64,000 nucleotides of DNA from Phoebastria nigripes (lineage: Eukaryota > Chordata > Aves > Procellariiformes > Diomedeidae), in contig JAYKAV010002553.1 in NCBI GenBank assembly GCA_035582835.1, positions 467,807 through 531,806 of the forward strand, written 5' to 3'. The position numbers and the translations under genes were made by a program. The first letter of the stretch is position 1. Every line of letters begins with the position of its first letter. Under the pieces are notes generated by a model that worked only from the letters and a program-made list of their open reading frames with translations, did not search any database and had not been told where the DNA came from. Shown in pieces: positions 24,637 through 36,995 of the stretch.

Positions 24637-25182
24637 ATGGCAGGCTGCCTCACCTGCTCCCCGCGACACCTCGTGGGTCCCTCCCCTCCAGATGGAGGGG
24701 ACACTGTGCTCCCCCCGCAGCAATGGGGCAAGCCTACTCCTGGCTCAGGTAATAAGAAACATCAGTATAAGGTCTGCCACAGCAATATCCATTTTAAAAG
24801 GGACTGTAATTCGAAGAACCTAAGCATTTCCAAACAAAATCCAAAATACTCATTACCATTGTGTGTTAGCGTACACAAGCTCTGTGGATCGACTCCACTT
24901 ATAATGCCTATTATGCGAGCACCAGGGGACAACAGGAGTCTCCTGAAACATGTCATTCTGCTTGAATTTCCTTCCCAGTGCCATCTACTTGCTTTCTTAA
25001 TTAGTTTTGATAAGCCTGATGGTTCTTTTCAGGACAATGATGACGATGAAAAAAGGACCAGCATACAGCACCGCCTGGTACTCCTCTGCTCGCTGAATAC
25101 CGTACTTCAAGTGGAAAAGCTCACAAAGCAATCTTCTGCAACCCACAAGCAAGACAAACTCCTGTTATCTGCAGGCAGATAA
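24637..25182 (+). CDS. hypothetical 181-codon ORF, antisense in a SORCS3 intron (doubtful)
   Basis: The product is not recognised. The first 38 or so codons lie in GC-rich sequence (PSPPDGGD, PPQQWGKP), followed by a donor-like CAG|GTAATA near 24745. The rest is lower in GC with no evident domain, signal peptide or membrane segment, though there is a short acidic run (DNDDDEK) near residues 133-139. The start ACCACAATGG is in good context and a TATA-like box lies 106 bp upstream. By my rough estimate, an ORF of this length arises by chance in 64 kb with probability somewhere between about 0.05 and 0.3, so it may be random. It could be the first exon of an unannotated antisense transcript. Confidence 0.2.
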   Translation: MAGCLTCSPRHLVGPSPPDGGDTVLPPQQWGKPTPGSGNKKHQYKVCHSNIHFKRDCNSKNLSISKQNPKYSLPLCVSVHKLCGSTPLIMPIMRAPGDNRSLLKHVILLEFPSQCHLLAFLISFDKPDGSFQDNDDDEKRTSIQHRLVLLCSLNTVLQVEKLTKQSSATHKQDKLLLSAGR

Positions 25183-28100
25183 CAAGCCTGTGAAGTAATG
25201 CATCGGTCATCCTTCTCCCAAACCAAGTTGCTCTGTTATATCAAAGACTCTGATTGCAAAACAAATCCCCAATCAATGCTGTTTCTTCATGCCTCACCTG
25301 ACATCTGTTTCCACTGGCAAAGAACACAGCTTTGCTTTGCAGTGCTCTGACTCCTGAATATAGGTATTTTCAGTAAATGGTCTCTCATCATTTGTCTGGA
25401 GAAGCTTTACATGAAGAATGCAAAAAACTTAGGCAGTGGAGAGAACAAGATGTGAATGCAGGTCCTGGAGCACAGCTGCAACAATGCACACACAGACTGT
25501 CAAGCTATTCCTTTACCCCATGCAGTAATTTCTCTGGTCTTGAGAACTCACTACAACAAACTCTCAGGTCTGGCAATACAAGAGCAGCCACAAAACAAGA
25601 AGAGACACCTTCGCAGCCTTGTATTTTCTCATACGTTATCTCTCTGAAGAACATCTGGAGGATGCACTGCTCAAAATTATTTGAGCAACTGAAGTATGAT
25701 GAGGAGAGATGTCAGCATCCCCTGACTTACCATTTCCTTTGCGTGTCCTCTACAGTCAAGTGGAGCCCACAGTGCCGGGTGGCTGCGAAGGGATTTCATG
25801 GCGCTCTGGCTGACAAACAGCTCTATTTCAGAGGCTTACAAAGACAAGAGTATTTAACAACACTCAGAAGCCTAAGCTCAGCTTGAAAACAGTTTTCCTG
25901 CCACATGGTCACACCTCAGGCTCCATGCATAGCTCAGCTGTGTGTTTTGTATGTGCACAAATTCCAGACAGCAAAAACTAAACCAAGGTCCACAAAACAC
26001 ACCCATGCGTGCTGCTGCCTTGGATGGCCGTGGGGAGGAAAAAGGGCACTCTCGCTGTGAGAAACCATGCTAAATCAACATCCTCCACCATCTGTATTCA
26101 TTTATCACCACTCAGATGAGAAAATGCTGAGAGGATGCAGGCAGAAGTGACAGGAAAGGTCATTTTTTTCCTGCTGACATGTTCCCTGACTGCTGCAAAG
26201 GCAGTTTTTGAAACGTGGAGCCTGCAGCCAGTATTGCAGCTGGTGCAGGATCATTGGCCAATTAAGAATTCAAACTATCTCTGAATCCCATTAGGAAGGA
26301 AGCAATGGTTACTTTTTCTCTATCTTCTGCTGCTGCTTTTCTTTTTTGTTCTCATGGTAGCTCTTGGTTTTCACAAGATCTGAAAAGAAGGGAGGAAGGA
26401 AGAGGATTGTGTGTCCTTGAAAACTGAAGGATGGATAGGACCCTGGCAAGATCCTTATCTCTATCTTGAGGGAAGAGCGTTGTGCATGGATGCACATTTA
26501 CTAGGCCACTCTGCTGATATTTCATCTCTGACCGGGAGGGAGAGCAAGCGAGAAGGGCAAGGAAAACACAGTCTTCTGCACTGTAGCTATTCCTGAAATG
26601 TCTCTATATAAGACAGTATATAATTCAAAATGAAACATGCTAGCGTATGCAGAAAGGAAAAAAGAAATACACAGACTCTCTGGGTTACCTGCCTGCTGCA
26701 CACCTCAGCTCATTGTTTCTACCAACTCTACTGCCTTTCCATGGAATAAACCATTTTTGCATTTTTTTCTACCCACTTTCCAGACATCAGGCATTTAAAA
26801 ATGAAAGACAGCATTGAGATTTAGCTACTCGGGCATCTTAGATTAAGAATGCTGAGCAATTCAGACTGCCTGCTGCTGATCCTTGCTCCCTAAACCATCA
26901 ATAGAGAATAAGAGATGCTCTATTCCTCCATCTCCTGGACCCATTAGCTTGTGGGTGGGGGTGGGTATCACTGGACATCAGCAACATGTGTGTCAAGGAT
27001 TTACAAGGTAAAAAATCAGGTCACAGGGATCAGCCTTTCAAACTTGGTCTGGAATCTGCTGGATTGAGCTTTTTGCCAGGGTTTCTGACCAGTCAAGATG
27101 GCATTCAGCAACTCTGGCTTTGAAAACAAAATCAAAACTTTTACAACGGATTGAGACTTTCGCAAGATGCCAACTTGGAAACTCATTTTTGCAGGTTGGG
27201 ATGTCAAATTGAAGGCAGTTGTCACTGTTCATGTAAAGAGACAGAGGAAACAGATGGAGACTACTTAGCAGGATGTTGTGCAGTAGATAAGGGCTGGAAA
27301 TGGGAAGGAACAAGGCACATTTATTGTGCAATAATATGTAAAGGGGGGAAAACACATCCTCTTGCTGCAGGCAACTGCAGTCAAATTAGTGGATGTTGCC
27401 GATTAGTCTTCTGCAATTTTGATTGTATCCTGCCCCAGAAGTGAATAAACACTTCTGTATGGTACCAGGCAAGCAGTGCATGGGACTAACTCATCCAAGG
27501 AACAAAAGGGCCATCTCTATATGGGCAGATGGGAGCAGAAACTGATCCATACAATTCCTGCTCAACTGATCTGGATCTTTTCACATAGCACCATTGCTAA
27601 TTATACGTTCCTTTCCAACATGGGCCAACAGCCAACAGGCTGCCTTCTCCATCTGATATGGCATCACATTTGCCTAGGTATCAATAACCACAGTTACCTT
27701 CAGGTGGCCAAGGGGATTCTGTGTATTCACCTGTTATTTACTGCAGTCAAGTTTGAAACTAGATCCATCAGCCGTTAACTCTGCGCACGTAACATCTAGT
27801 GTGCACACAAGCTGCATACACCCCAGGCTGACAACATGCCATAAACTACCCTAACTAAGAACGGATACAAATGTTGAACTGTTGGGGGAAAGAATGTATT
27901 TATTAAACACATAAATACAGTACCGTTCTCTGTGGCTGGAAAGGGGGAGGTGCTGCTGAATGGGGTAGGATGTGATGAGGTCTCTGAAGACTTATGGACA
28001 AAACCTCCTTGCACAGCATATTTCAAATGAAGCTTGGAAAAAAAGCTGGGCAGGAAGATACTGTAAGAAACTGTCTTAGCCAGGTCCCTGGAGCTTTCTA

Positions 28101-29180
28101 CGTCTTTTTCCAGTGCTAATTTCCGTGATGCTACAATTCTGGACATCGGCAGAAGTAATTGTTGTGAGACTTAGCTTGCAAGATAAGGCAAAAAATTTTC
28201 CAAGTATTTATTCTCAGCTAATTTCTTTTCAGCAGACCCAATCCTTTTTAAAAAGGTCCCAATGAATTTTAAGGAGGTGTTCTGCCTTCTGTCTCCACGG
28301 AAACAAAACTTAAGGTGTTCACAGCCTCTGCATGTGTTTCCATATGTGCACACATGCATCTGCCTGCCTGCATCTCATCCCCACTACCTGCTGAACGTCT
28401 AAATGAATTACCTGTAAACTCAGTGGATTATAGGTCCCAGAACTACTACACACAGTCGTTTCATGGATACAGCAGGCCAGGAAGAGGAAAGAGGTCCAAA
28501 TCAATCCTTTCCTTGAAGGAAAAGCTGACATTTAGGCTCAACCATGCCACCAATCACTAGAGAATCCACACAAGACAGCAGGCTCTGCTGCACACAGAAA
28601 TATTTTTTCCTCTTCCCAGTACATACAAGAAGGTGACTGTTTATATCACAGAAATTAACAGCAATGGGAAAGAAATGCCACTGAACCTGAGAATACCTTT
28701 AAGGGGTATTTATCAACAGAACAAAGCTGCTGTTGATTCATGTTTTTTTCTTTTCCCTGTATGCTAATACCAAAAACTAAGAAAGTACAAATAATTCTGT
28801 GTCCAGTTCTCATCCAGTTAATAGGTCTTAGTCCTTTAAAGTCCTCTGGCATTTCTTCCCCAATCTGTACTATAAACCCCAATAAACATAACCAAATTTT
28901 TGTGAAATAAACTCAAAGTGTGGGTAGAAGGGTGAAGATCCTTACTCACAGCCTTGTCAAGGTTTGAAAGGGCCAGCAGCACAGGCAGGGCATGTACTGG
29001 AGGTGGCATCTTAATTTCCCAGCCTGAAATAACTTCTCATGGGGACTGAGATTCATGCAGGGAGCAGATCTGTCAGCTACGTCAAGCCAGCACTCATAGC
29101 GGGTGTGCTCCCAGGTGCAGTCACAGTCCTGCTGCTTACTTAGGAACTAAATAAGCTACTCCCATGCAGCCTGCTGCTCC

Positions 29181-29219
29181 TGACTCATCAGGGTACAGCC
29201 AATCCAGGATATATAAAAG
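29181..29219 (+). promoter_or_regulatory. promoter-like cluster: AP-1 site, CCAAT and TATA box
   Basis: TGACTCA (29181-29187), CCAAT (29199-29203) and TATATAAAAG (29210-29219) occur in this order within 39 bp. The first ATG ORF downstream starts at 29293 (69 codons, unrecognised). The CCAAT-to-TATA spacing of about 7 bp is unusually short for a classical promoter, which lowers confidence. Confidence 0.3.
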
Positions 29220-29571
29220 CAGCCCTGGGGGCTTATCCTAATTGAATAAGAAGCCTTTTTTTGCCAAGTCCTAGCAGCACCCGCATCGGGATATGGTGGA
29301 AGTAATGAAGCATCAGCTCATCAAGTTAAGAAGTTATTGTCTTGAAGACGTCTCAAAGCTTCAGTGCACGATATACCACCAGCTCTCTGTCCCACGTACA
29401 TCCAACCCAGACAGCGATGCTTTGAGGAAGGCATTTCTAGAGAGGAGAGAGGGGATTTACCTGGGGTTAGAGGTCTGCAAACTTAACGGTGGGCAAGTTT
29501 GAAACATATTCCAACAGAAGGGTTTGATTCTGTTTTGCCTTCTGAAGGAAGGGAGATTTTTTGCAGGACAC

Positions 29572-29590
29572 TTTTTTTTTTTTTTTTTTT
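29572..29590. repeat. poly-T tract (T19)
   Basis: Uninterrupted run of 19 Ts followed by AAATATT. Confidence 0.95.
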
Positions 29591-29825
29591 AAATATTCTA
29601 AATTCCAATTCCTTTGAGGAAACAAGAATAAAAGTATATTTTTGGAAACACTAAAAAATGACATATTTTTAGCTTTGTCTCCCTTCTCATCCTTTTCTTC
29701 CCCCACCAACCCTCTTATTTTGGAATAGGAGAGGAAAAAACAGAAAAACAGAAGTGGAAACCCGAAATGCAGAAATTATTGTGTACAAAAGTCATTTTGG
29801 TGATCAAAATCTAAGCCAAATTATT

Positions 29826-29955
29826 GGGGGGGGGGGGCGGAAATCCACTCCAGAGGAATAGTTCATTCTACTTATCCAAAAAATCTTTGTTTCCTAATGG
29901 AAAATTTAGGAGTAGAACAGTTTGCAGGGGGTGGGGGGTGGGTGGCTGGGGGGGG
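29826..29955 (+). repeat. G-rich block with a G12 run and a canonical G-quadruplex motif
   Basis: G12 sits at 29826-29837. At 29927-29955 there are four G-runs of 5, 6, 3 and 8 with loops T, T and TGGCT, which meets the usual G3+N1-7 rule. The G-rich strand is the template strand for SORCS3, so the pre-mRNA would carry the C-rich complement. Confidence 0.8.
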
Positions 29956-30720
29956 TGTGGTGTGTGGTTTTTTCAGCTTTTAGGGAAAAATAAATAAATC
30001 AGGGAAATGACATTTTCTAGCCAGCTGTGCTTTGCACAGATCTGTGAAACTCAAGCACTGAGTTTTTGTTTCTCTTCCAAGACTGATCACTGACATATTG
30101 AGTGACTTTCATCTCTTTCTCTGCATTTGGTTTAAAATTAGTTTAGTGCCTACTATATTATGAAGCCCAGTTAATTAATGTTTGCCCAGTGCTTGGCTAC
30201 CCTCCTTTGAAAGTCACGTAGATGGGGAATTGCTATAGATTATTGCTTTGGTTTTTCAGGAAACATGAATCAGCCCTGTTTCTGACCACTTTAGGAAAGC
30301 AAAGTACATGCTCAAAGACGCCATCAGCTCAGCCCATGAGTCCTGCAGCCAAGGACTTCACGGGAGTTACTGTTTCCCTCCCTGGAAGGCAATGTTTAGA
30401 AGACTCACAACATTCCTTTGAGTTTGTCTCCTAGCAAAAGTATCTTAAACATGACCCATTCAAGTAATGTTTTACACCAAAATAAGGATTCTCAGTTCAC
30501 TGTGTGTTTAATTGCCCTCATTTGTATGAACATTTTCTGACTGAAATTATGACATGCCTGAAACGCTAAGGCTCAGTGATTCAGCTATTAACAGAGTCCT
30601 AGGCAGAATATAGTGCCTCTGAAAAGCTTCAGAGTGAGAGCATCATTTAATAAATGAATGCAGCAGTAGATGAATAAAAATAAAACTTAAATTGTCCAAA
30701 GAGGGGATGCCAGTATGAAA

Positions 30721-30920
30721 CTTGGCACACTCAAAATGTATAGGATATGCTGATGAGCCCCATATGCCTATGGGCATTGTACATTGTATTAATTAAGGAA
30801 GGATGAGTCTCCACATTCCCTGTTGCAGAATATTGTGAAGAATCACCCTGGGATAACATCTAACATTCTGGAAATAAATTTGTGATTCAGTTTATGCATT
30901 TTGGAGAAAGGCAATGTGAA
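30721..30920 (+). repeat. copy A of a diverged, unidentified 200 bp repeated segment
   Basis: It shares five collinear anchors with 33645-33840: CCCCATATGCCT (30758-30769), TATTAATTA (30787-30795), GAATCACCCTGGGA (30840-30853), AATTTGTG (30877-30884) and ATGCAT (30894-30899). I do not recognise it as a known SINE. It could be an ancient repeat or a duplicated regulatory element. Confidence 0.75.
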
Positions 30921-31031
30921 AAACTAGATTTCTGTCACAAACCTTTTGTGACCGTTGTTTCTCTTCATTTCAGATGCTAACCTGAAGAGAACAAATGGCT
31001 TATCTCATTCTTTGTCTTTTAACCATGAGCC

Positions 31032-31083
31032 AGGAAAGGAAGAGAAAGAGAGGAAAGAAGAAGAAGGGGAAGGAGGAGAAAGA
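31032..31083. repeat. 52 bp pure purine tract
   Basis: G and A only on the plus strand, built of GAAA, GGAA and GAAG units. The SORCS3 transcript carries the pyrimidine strand. Confidence 0.9.
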
Positions 31084-33644
31084 CAGAGAAGAATAAACTA
31101 CTCTGTTCTGGACCAGCAAGCATAAATGCATCAACGTGTCTCCTTGCCCCCCAAAAAACCACACTCACTTAGCTGCTGAGAGCAAGATGCTCATTTGTCC
31201 CAACATCCACAAGAGGAAGAGACAAAGAAGCAGGAAACAAAAAGGATTCTGGCAACAGACAGATATGCAAAGACAGGCTCTGTCTGTAGAAACAGCAAGT
31301 CTGCGTGGCTATGATGGGTAAAAGCAACGGTGACAGGAGGTCTGCAGATCACCATGTGTGACAAGACAGGTTTGCATTCAAAACACAAGCATCCTCATGG
31401 ACAGAATGGAGAGGAGATGAATAAAATGGCCACAGCCACTTGCAGGTCTCTCCATCCGTGGAAGAATGACACTGTAGCAGGAGAGACCAGAGAAACCACG
31501 GAGCTTTTGTGGGTTCCTTTGCTTCAAGTTAGGTGGATGCACCAACAATAAGGAGACAAGGCTGCCCCGGGGGCTGAGCACTAGACGCACCCCCAGCTCT
31601 TCACAACGGCAGAGTCCCAAAGCATCCCCATCCCCAAAGCGTTACCCTTTTCAAGTAAGAAAGCTCAGGACAGAATACTGCAATGGGAGTTTGTGCTACC
31701 CGCATGTCAAGAAGTAAAGATGTATGGTCAAGCTGTAGGTAAATCAAGAGCTTCTCTTTGTTGGGTTCTTAATCTGTTGTTATAGATGAGCAATAAAAGG
31801 AAAGAAATGTACAAGGCCAAATGAAAAGTAATACTCTGCTGTTTTCTAGCCTCGAGGCAAATTCCAAAGTGTCAACGCACTGTTCAAATCTAATGATTTG
31901 TAGAAAGAAAAAAAAGAATTCTAGAGAAACTACAGCAGATCCAGAAATGGCTTTAGGGAGTCACTATTACAGATTGCCCCTAAAATCAATATTATAATGG
32001 AACATGTCTCCTTCCCTCAAAGATTTTCAATCAAAACCTGAAAACCAAAAATATTGTGAGCAAAACCTAAGAATCTTTCTGCACCCTTTGGCCAAAAACC
32101 TGGCAGGGTTTTTGGTTTGTTTTTCTTTATTTTTTCCTATAAAAAGCAGGATTTTCTCCTATGGGAGAAAACCCAGATCTACAGCAATCAGCTCTGAAGT
32201 CTACAGGTATTATTTATTATCTCCTCAGTCCTTGCTGGCAGTCACAGGTCAGTATGTTTCTCTCTCTTAAACTCAGCTGCAGAACTTCTGATATTTCACT
32301 AAACATGGAAATGTGTCTACATCTCATTTTCATTGCCTTCTGCCCAATGGAGGACAATTATCTGTGAGATAATTACAGAGCTATGATAACCACTGCTATC
32401 TCCTATTCCAATTAGCTCACTACAAATATGCAAGTAAACCAGCCTCACTCACTGGCTTCTCGTCCTTGTTCTGTATATGATCAGCAAGAGACAAGTTACT
32501 GAATCAACATTATTTAAAAGAACCTGTAGTGCAGCTAATAAGATACTCCTTCCCGCTCTTATGTTCTGATGTAGCTTCGTGCTCACTATGCTTAACAATA
32601 GCAGAATTAAACTCATCTCGTTCTACAGAGGAGGCTCAGNGGAATGCCAGGGAATGAAAGGATGGGAGTTTCAATTTCTTGTCTTGCCGAGAATGGATTC
32701 TGCCTCATATAACTGCTGATGAATTGTTGTTTTAAGAGAGTTTGTTAATTTCCAACAGGCAGAAGGCATAAAGAGGGACCTCCTTATCTTTAATGGATGT
32801 TATTGAGCGACACAAATGGCTCACGTTTAAATGAATGCAGAAACATCTTGTCTGTTTTGCCATGATAAGACTGTTCTTTCTGCACAGCATGGGTTCAGCT
32901 CCTTCTGTTAAATAAAACAACTGGTTTTGTTCAACTTAATGGTAGGCAAACTTCCAAAGGTTCAGAGGCTGAAGTCAGTTCAGGGAAATGAACTGGAATT
33001 TATCTGGGTTCTTCCTGATTCTTCTTGAGAAAATCTACCTGAAGAGCTTTGAGGTATGACTGAAAATCTAGTTTCAAGCAAAAATGGTCCCTGACAGTAT
33101 TGATGTACTTACTGAGGATAAATTCTCCATTAGATTGCAAGTTTCTCCAATGCAAGAATGCTTCCAGCCCCAGCTGCTGTAAAGAAACAAGAGCTGTAAG
33201 AACCCACAAAAGGTGCATCTCTGGAAATCCAAATGGGCCATCTGGGATGAGGTCTGGGGCAGCAGGGAGGCCAGGTCCAGGAAAGCTGCTCAGCTCCCTG
33301 ATGTCAGCAGGTGTTTTGCCACTGAATGAAAGGGCTGGAAAATTATGTCCACAATCAAAGTATGTGAAAAGGTCATTCCTCAACTTCTCAGAACAGTCGT
33401 GACTTTTAAAACAACTCCCAAAGACTTCTCTGTGAGTCATCTAAAAGCAAGAGGTGTTCTCTCCCACAATGAAAATTCGCCCATTTGCCCAGAAACAGAG
33501 ATTAGTGTGGTAGAGAACAAAGGCCAAAACCTAAGCCAAATCCCACACAAAAAAAGTGGGAGAATATTCCTTGCTAGCCAGAGAGCACAAAATACAATAC
33601 TACCATCAGTAGTACCATCAGCCCGGCAGCCTAGCTTTTGATTA

Positions 33645-33840
33645 GCTTTGCCAAGCTATGACAGTATGGGAGATCCCCATATGCCTCAGGGAGATGCATT
33701 ATTCAATATATTAATTAGAGGGCTGGCTTTCATCACTGCTTCCTACAAAGTATCACAAAGAATTACTCTGGGACCGTTACTGACAGGCTGAAATTAATTT
33801 GTGTTTGAGTTCACATGCATCGGGGAGAGACAGAATGAAG
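33645..33840 (+). repeat. copy B of the diverged, unidentified 200 bp segment
   Basis: Anchors matching copy A are CCCCATATGCCT (33675-33686), TATTAATTA (33709-33717), GAATTACTCTGGGA (33760-33773), AATTTGTG (33796-33803) and ATGCAT (33815-33820). The offset to copy A stays between 2917 and 2922 bp along the whole length, so it is a true alignment in direct orientation. Confidence 0.75.
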
Positions 33841-34334
33841 TCAGCCCAGGCAGACTGTATGAGTCTGCAGTACAGCATTTAAGCTTCCAACACTGGCCTG
33901 TGAAACACAGCGATGAAGTTCGGACATCTTATCCCTTTTGCATGAGAAGGAAACAGATCCTTCCACCACGCACTGTCCAGACAGACATGGCATTGGGATC
34001 CAATCCAGGGATCATTCTTAATTGGGAGAAATATTCAACAAATTCCTCCTTAGATCTTTCTTACTAGTGGTTTATCTGGTTTTCTCCAGTCTCAGACACT
34101 TAGTCCCAAGAGCGTGAGGGGGATTACAAAGTGATCCAAGATTAGCAATGGGGGAAATAAGAGAAGAGACTGGGCCCTGGGACATACAGAAACCCGACAG
34201 ATGAGAGACCAAAGCCAAAGGCTTTTTTTGATGGCTGAAAGCCCTAACTGCAGTACAATATGTGACATTTAGTGGTAAGCATTAAATTTAAAACCAATGA
34301 ACAGAAATATTTCAGCCCTTACTTTCCCAGTCTT

Positions 34335-34352
34335 AAAAAAAAAAAAAAAAAA
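34335..34352. repeat. poly-A tract (A18)
   Basis: Eighteen As. No insertion body is evident upstream. Confidence 0.95.
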
Positions 34353-35939
34353 TCACTGCCAGCCACAGTACATTAAAGTAATAAATACGGCTAACATCAC
34401 AAATTGTACTGAAATCACAACAAATCACAAATTCTAAAAGCCAGATAGTATTTATATAAGGACATCCACAGTTACATCAGTGGAGAAGGGGTAATCTCTC
34501 CTTCTGCAAGATATGCTGTGTTTCTCAAGCAAAAGGAGGTTAGAAAGAAAAGTTCCTCAAAGGCGACTTATTCCAAAACTGCCCTCCCAGAGGGTATTAC
34601 ACCACCCTTTGAAAGAACTCATTCTGGCTGTGATAACAGCCAGAATTTCAGAGGTGGTATATGAATTGTAAGTTTGCTATCATGTGGCTTTTTTCTTGTG
34701 GTTCATTTATTATGTAGTTCATGGGTTTTAAAGGAGAATTTAAAGTATTTTAAATTATTTCCCTTCATGATCACACACAATCCTTGTAGCCAGTATGCTT
34801 TTCTTTTTTCTTGCTAAAACAGCTTTGAGCCCAGGGAGCCTGATACCATGGCATCCACAGGACTTTGTAAAAGTCAAACACTTATTTTCCTAGGAAAGCA
34901 GGCAGTACAGAGAGGAGCATTACACAACAGCAAAGTCAGGCAATGAACATCCTTTAGGAGTTCTTCCAACGCATCAGCTACTATTTAGAGCTTAAATTCA
35001 CAGTACAAGAGACTAGTTGTATCAAATTTCCTTTGTAAGATGAAGCCATTAGTCAGCATAAAGTGTAAATACAACCCAGAAACCCAAATGTCTTTGCTTT
35101 TAGTCCCAGGTAAACTAGAAAATATTCCGTAATACTCCTCCAGTAGTGTACTAGGGTTTTTTGCCACCTTCTACAAAGATGCTTTCCGAGATCCAACTAT
35201 TTGTATCAATCTTTCATAAATTAGTTTTAAAAAAAACATGGACTGTGCTCAAAAACGGGAATGGTAATCTGAACATTACACTAACAGTAGGCACAAACAG
35301 AACAGGTGGGGTCTATGTGGCCTCTATAAAACAGTCCTGTAGGGTTTCCCAGAGACAGAAAGNGAAGGATTTTCCTTTTCTTAGGGTCATTTAGGATTTT
35401 ATACTCTTAGATATCCATGAAAGCTATCACAACATCCCTGGAAGAACACTTAGCAATCTACAGTTGAAAAACAGGATGGGATTAAGTTTAAGAAAAAATA
35501 TGCTCATGGACAGAAGCAAAATGTAAAACTTACAAAGGTTCCTCAAACTTTGTTCATCACTCTTGTAAGCTACTGATCACCGTTATGAAGAAGTCCATTA
35601 TAAGCATACCGAACATCTAACTTGGACATAAGGGATGAGTATCTGCTCTGTATCACAAAAGATCAAGATGGGAATAGGAGTCAGGATCCCTCTATGTTGG
35701 CTGCACTCTTTCCCTACTTTAATTTCAAAAAGCTCATATATTGCTAAATGAGATTTTATTCAAATTTAAAAATCACTTTAGAAAACACCCAAAATTTTCA
35801 ACCATTTCAGGATGTTCCTTTGTTTAATTTTTTGAAAGAAACATTTTGATAATGTTGACATGAATTCTAAAATCTCTTTATTGACTTGAAACTTTTTCAA
35901 CAAAAATAAACACTATTTCAGCCAATAAAAAGTATCCAA

Positions 35940-36150
35940 CTCTATATCCAGGTTCCATTTCTATCTCTGCCACTGAGTTACCCTGTAATCACAAGCTAGT
36001 CAGCTACAACCAAATGTTTGGAAATGTTAAATATCTATAGTGCCAACTGCACTAATTGTAGGCACACAAAATGAAAAGGAAATCCCTAACCTCACAGTTC
36101 CCCCACTTGCCCATCTTTTAAGTGAAAAGGAAAATAAAATCGGTCTTATT
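35940..36150 (+). repeat. CORE-SINE remnant, apparently interrupted
   Basis: The left part 'ccaggttccatttctatctc' / 'tgccactgagttaccctg' fits a MIR-like head. After about 85 bp of unrelated sequence, 'cctcacagttcccccactt' and 'cccatcttttaagtg' resume the expected right part. An insertion or extra sequence therefore lies between about 36005 and 36088. Confidence 0.55.
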
Positions 36151-36894
36151 ATCACCATGGTGTTGTGATCTTTAATTAACTAATGTGACCTTGCAAGGAA
36201 ATCTTTCAATATATGCCAAGACCTTTTAAGAAGGTCTCATCTCTCCTGAACTCTTATTACAGAGCTTGAGGGCAGAGTTTGAAAATTTTGTCCTCAGCCT
36301 AGTACAGTTCATGGTCATGGTGGCTTGAGTAACACATTCCAGATTTATGTTAGCATTACCCTCTGGGAGAAAAACCTTTCCCGGGTGTGCTCACCCACAG
36401 GGCATGGGAAGCAAGTCCCTTAACACAGGCAAATGAGCCATTAGCCCACAGGAGCCTCCAGTAACAGGTCCCTGTTCAGTTCTTCATGTGCCATCTACAT
36501 GAATAGCCACTGGGTATATGCCTCGATGATGCTATAGTTGGTGTTATCCATGGCTGCCAAACTGGAATTATTCCTTTTATCCACAGCTCCATGTATGGTA
36601 TGGTTTTAATTCTGAAAAACTCTAATGCAGGATTACTTAATAGTCAGTTTGACATTTACAAGACTATGTTTTCTTAACACTAAACTTGGCTGTAAAAAAT
36701 CAGGCGATGTTTCCCCAGCACTATGCAATGACACCATCTGGTAGTTAATGATTAGTGGGATTTACAGGAGAGACAGGCACATATTTGACTAACCATTTCA
36801 TTGCTGGCAAACTAGTCAAGTAAAGGTAACCTTAGCTGTATCCAAAGGTCACTTCTGGAACTGCTGCTGAAACAGTCTGTGTGGACCCAAATTG

Positions 36895-36995
36895 GCACTG
36901 GGATTAGGAAACATCAGTGCTGTCACAGAGATGAGGAAATAAAAACAGACACAAACCTCTGCCCAACTGCAGATCCAAACCCAGATCACAACCTT
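36895..36995 (-). repeat. CORE-SINE remnant, reverse orientation
   Basis: 'cagagatgaggaaataaaaa' followed by 'cctctgcccaactgcag' and 'atccaaacccagatca' is the reverse complement of the usual MIR order (gaaactgaggc … cttgcccaaggtcac … gaacccaggtct). Confidence 0.55.

Noticed and set aside
33000..33440. 146-codon minus-strand ORF
   Set aside because: No domain recognised, a 100-codon ORF overlaps it on the other strand, and it does not fit the SorCS protein between the surrounding exons. Likely chance.
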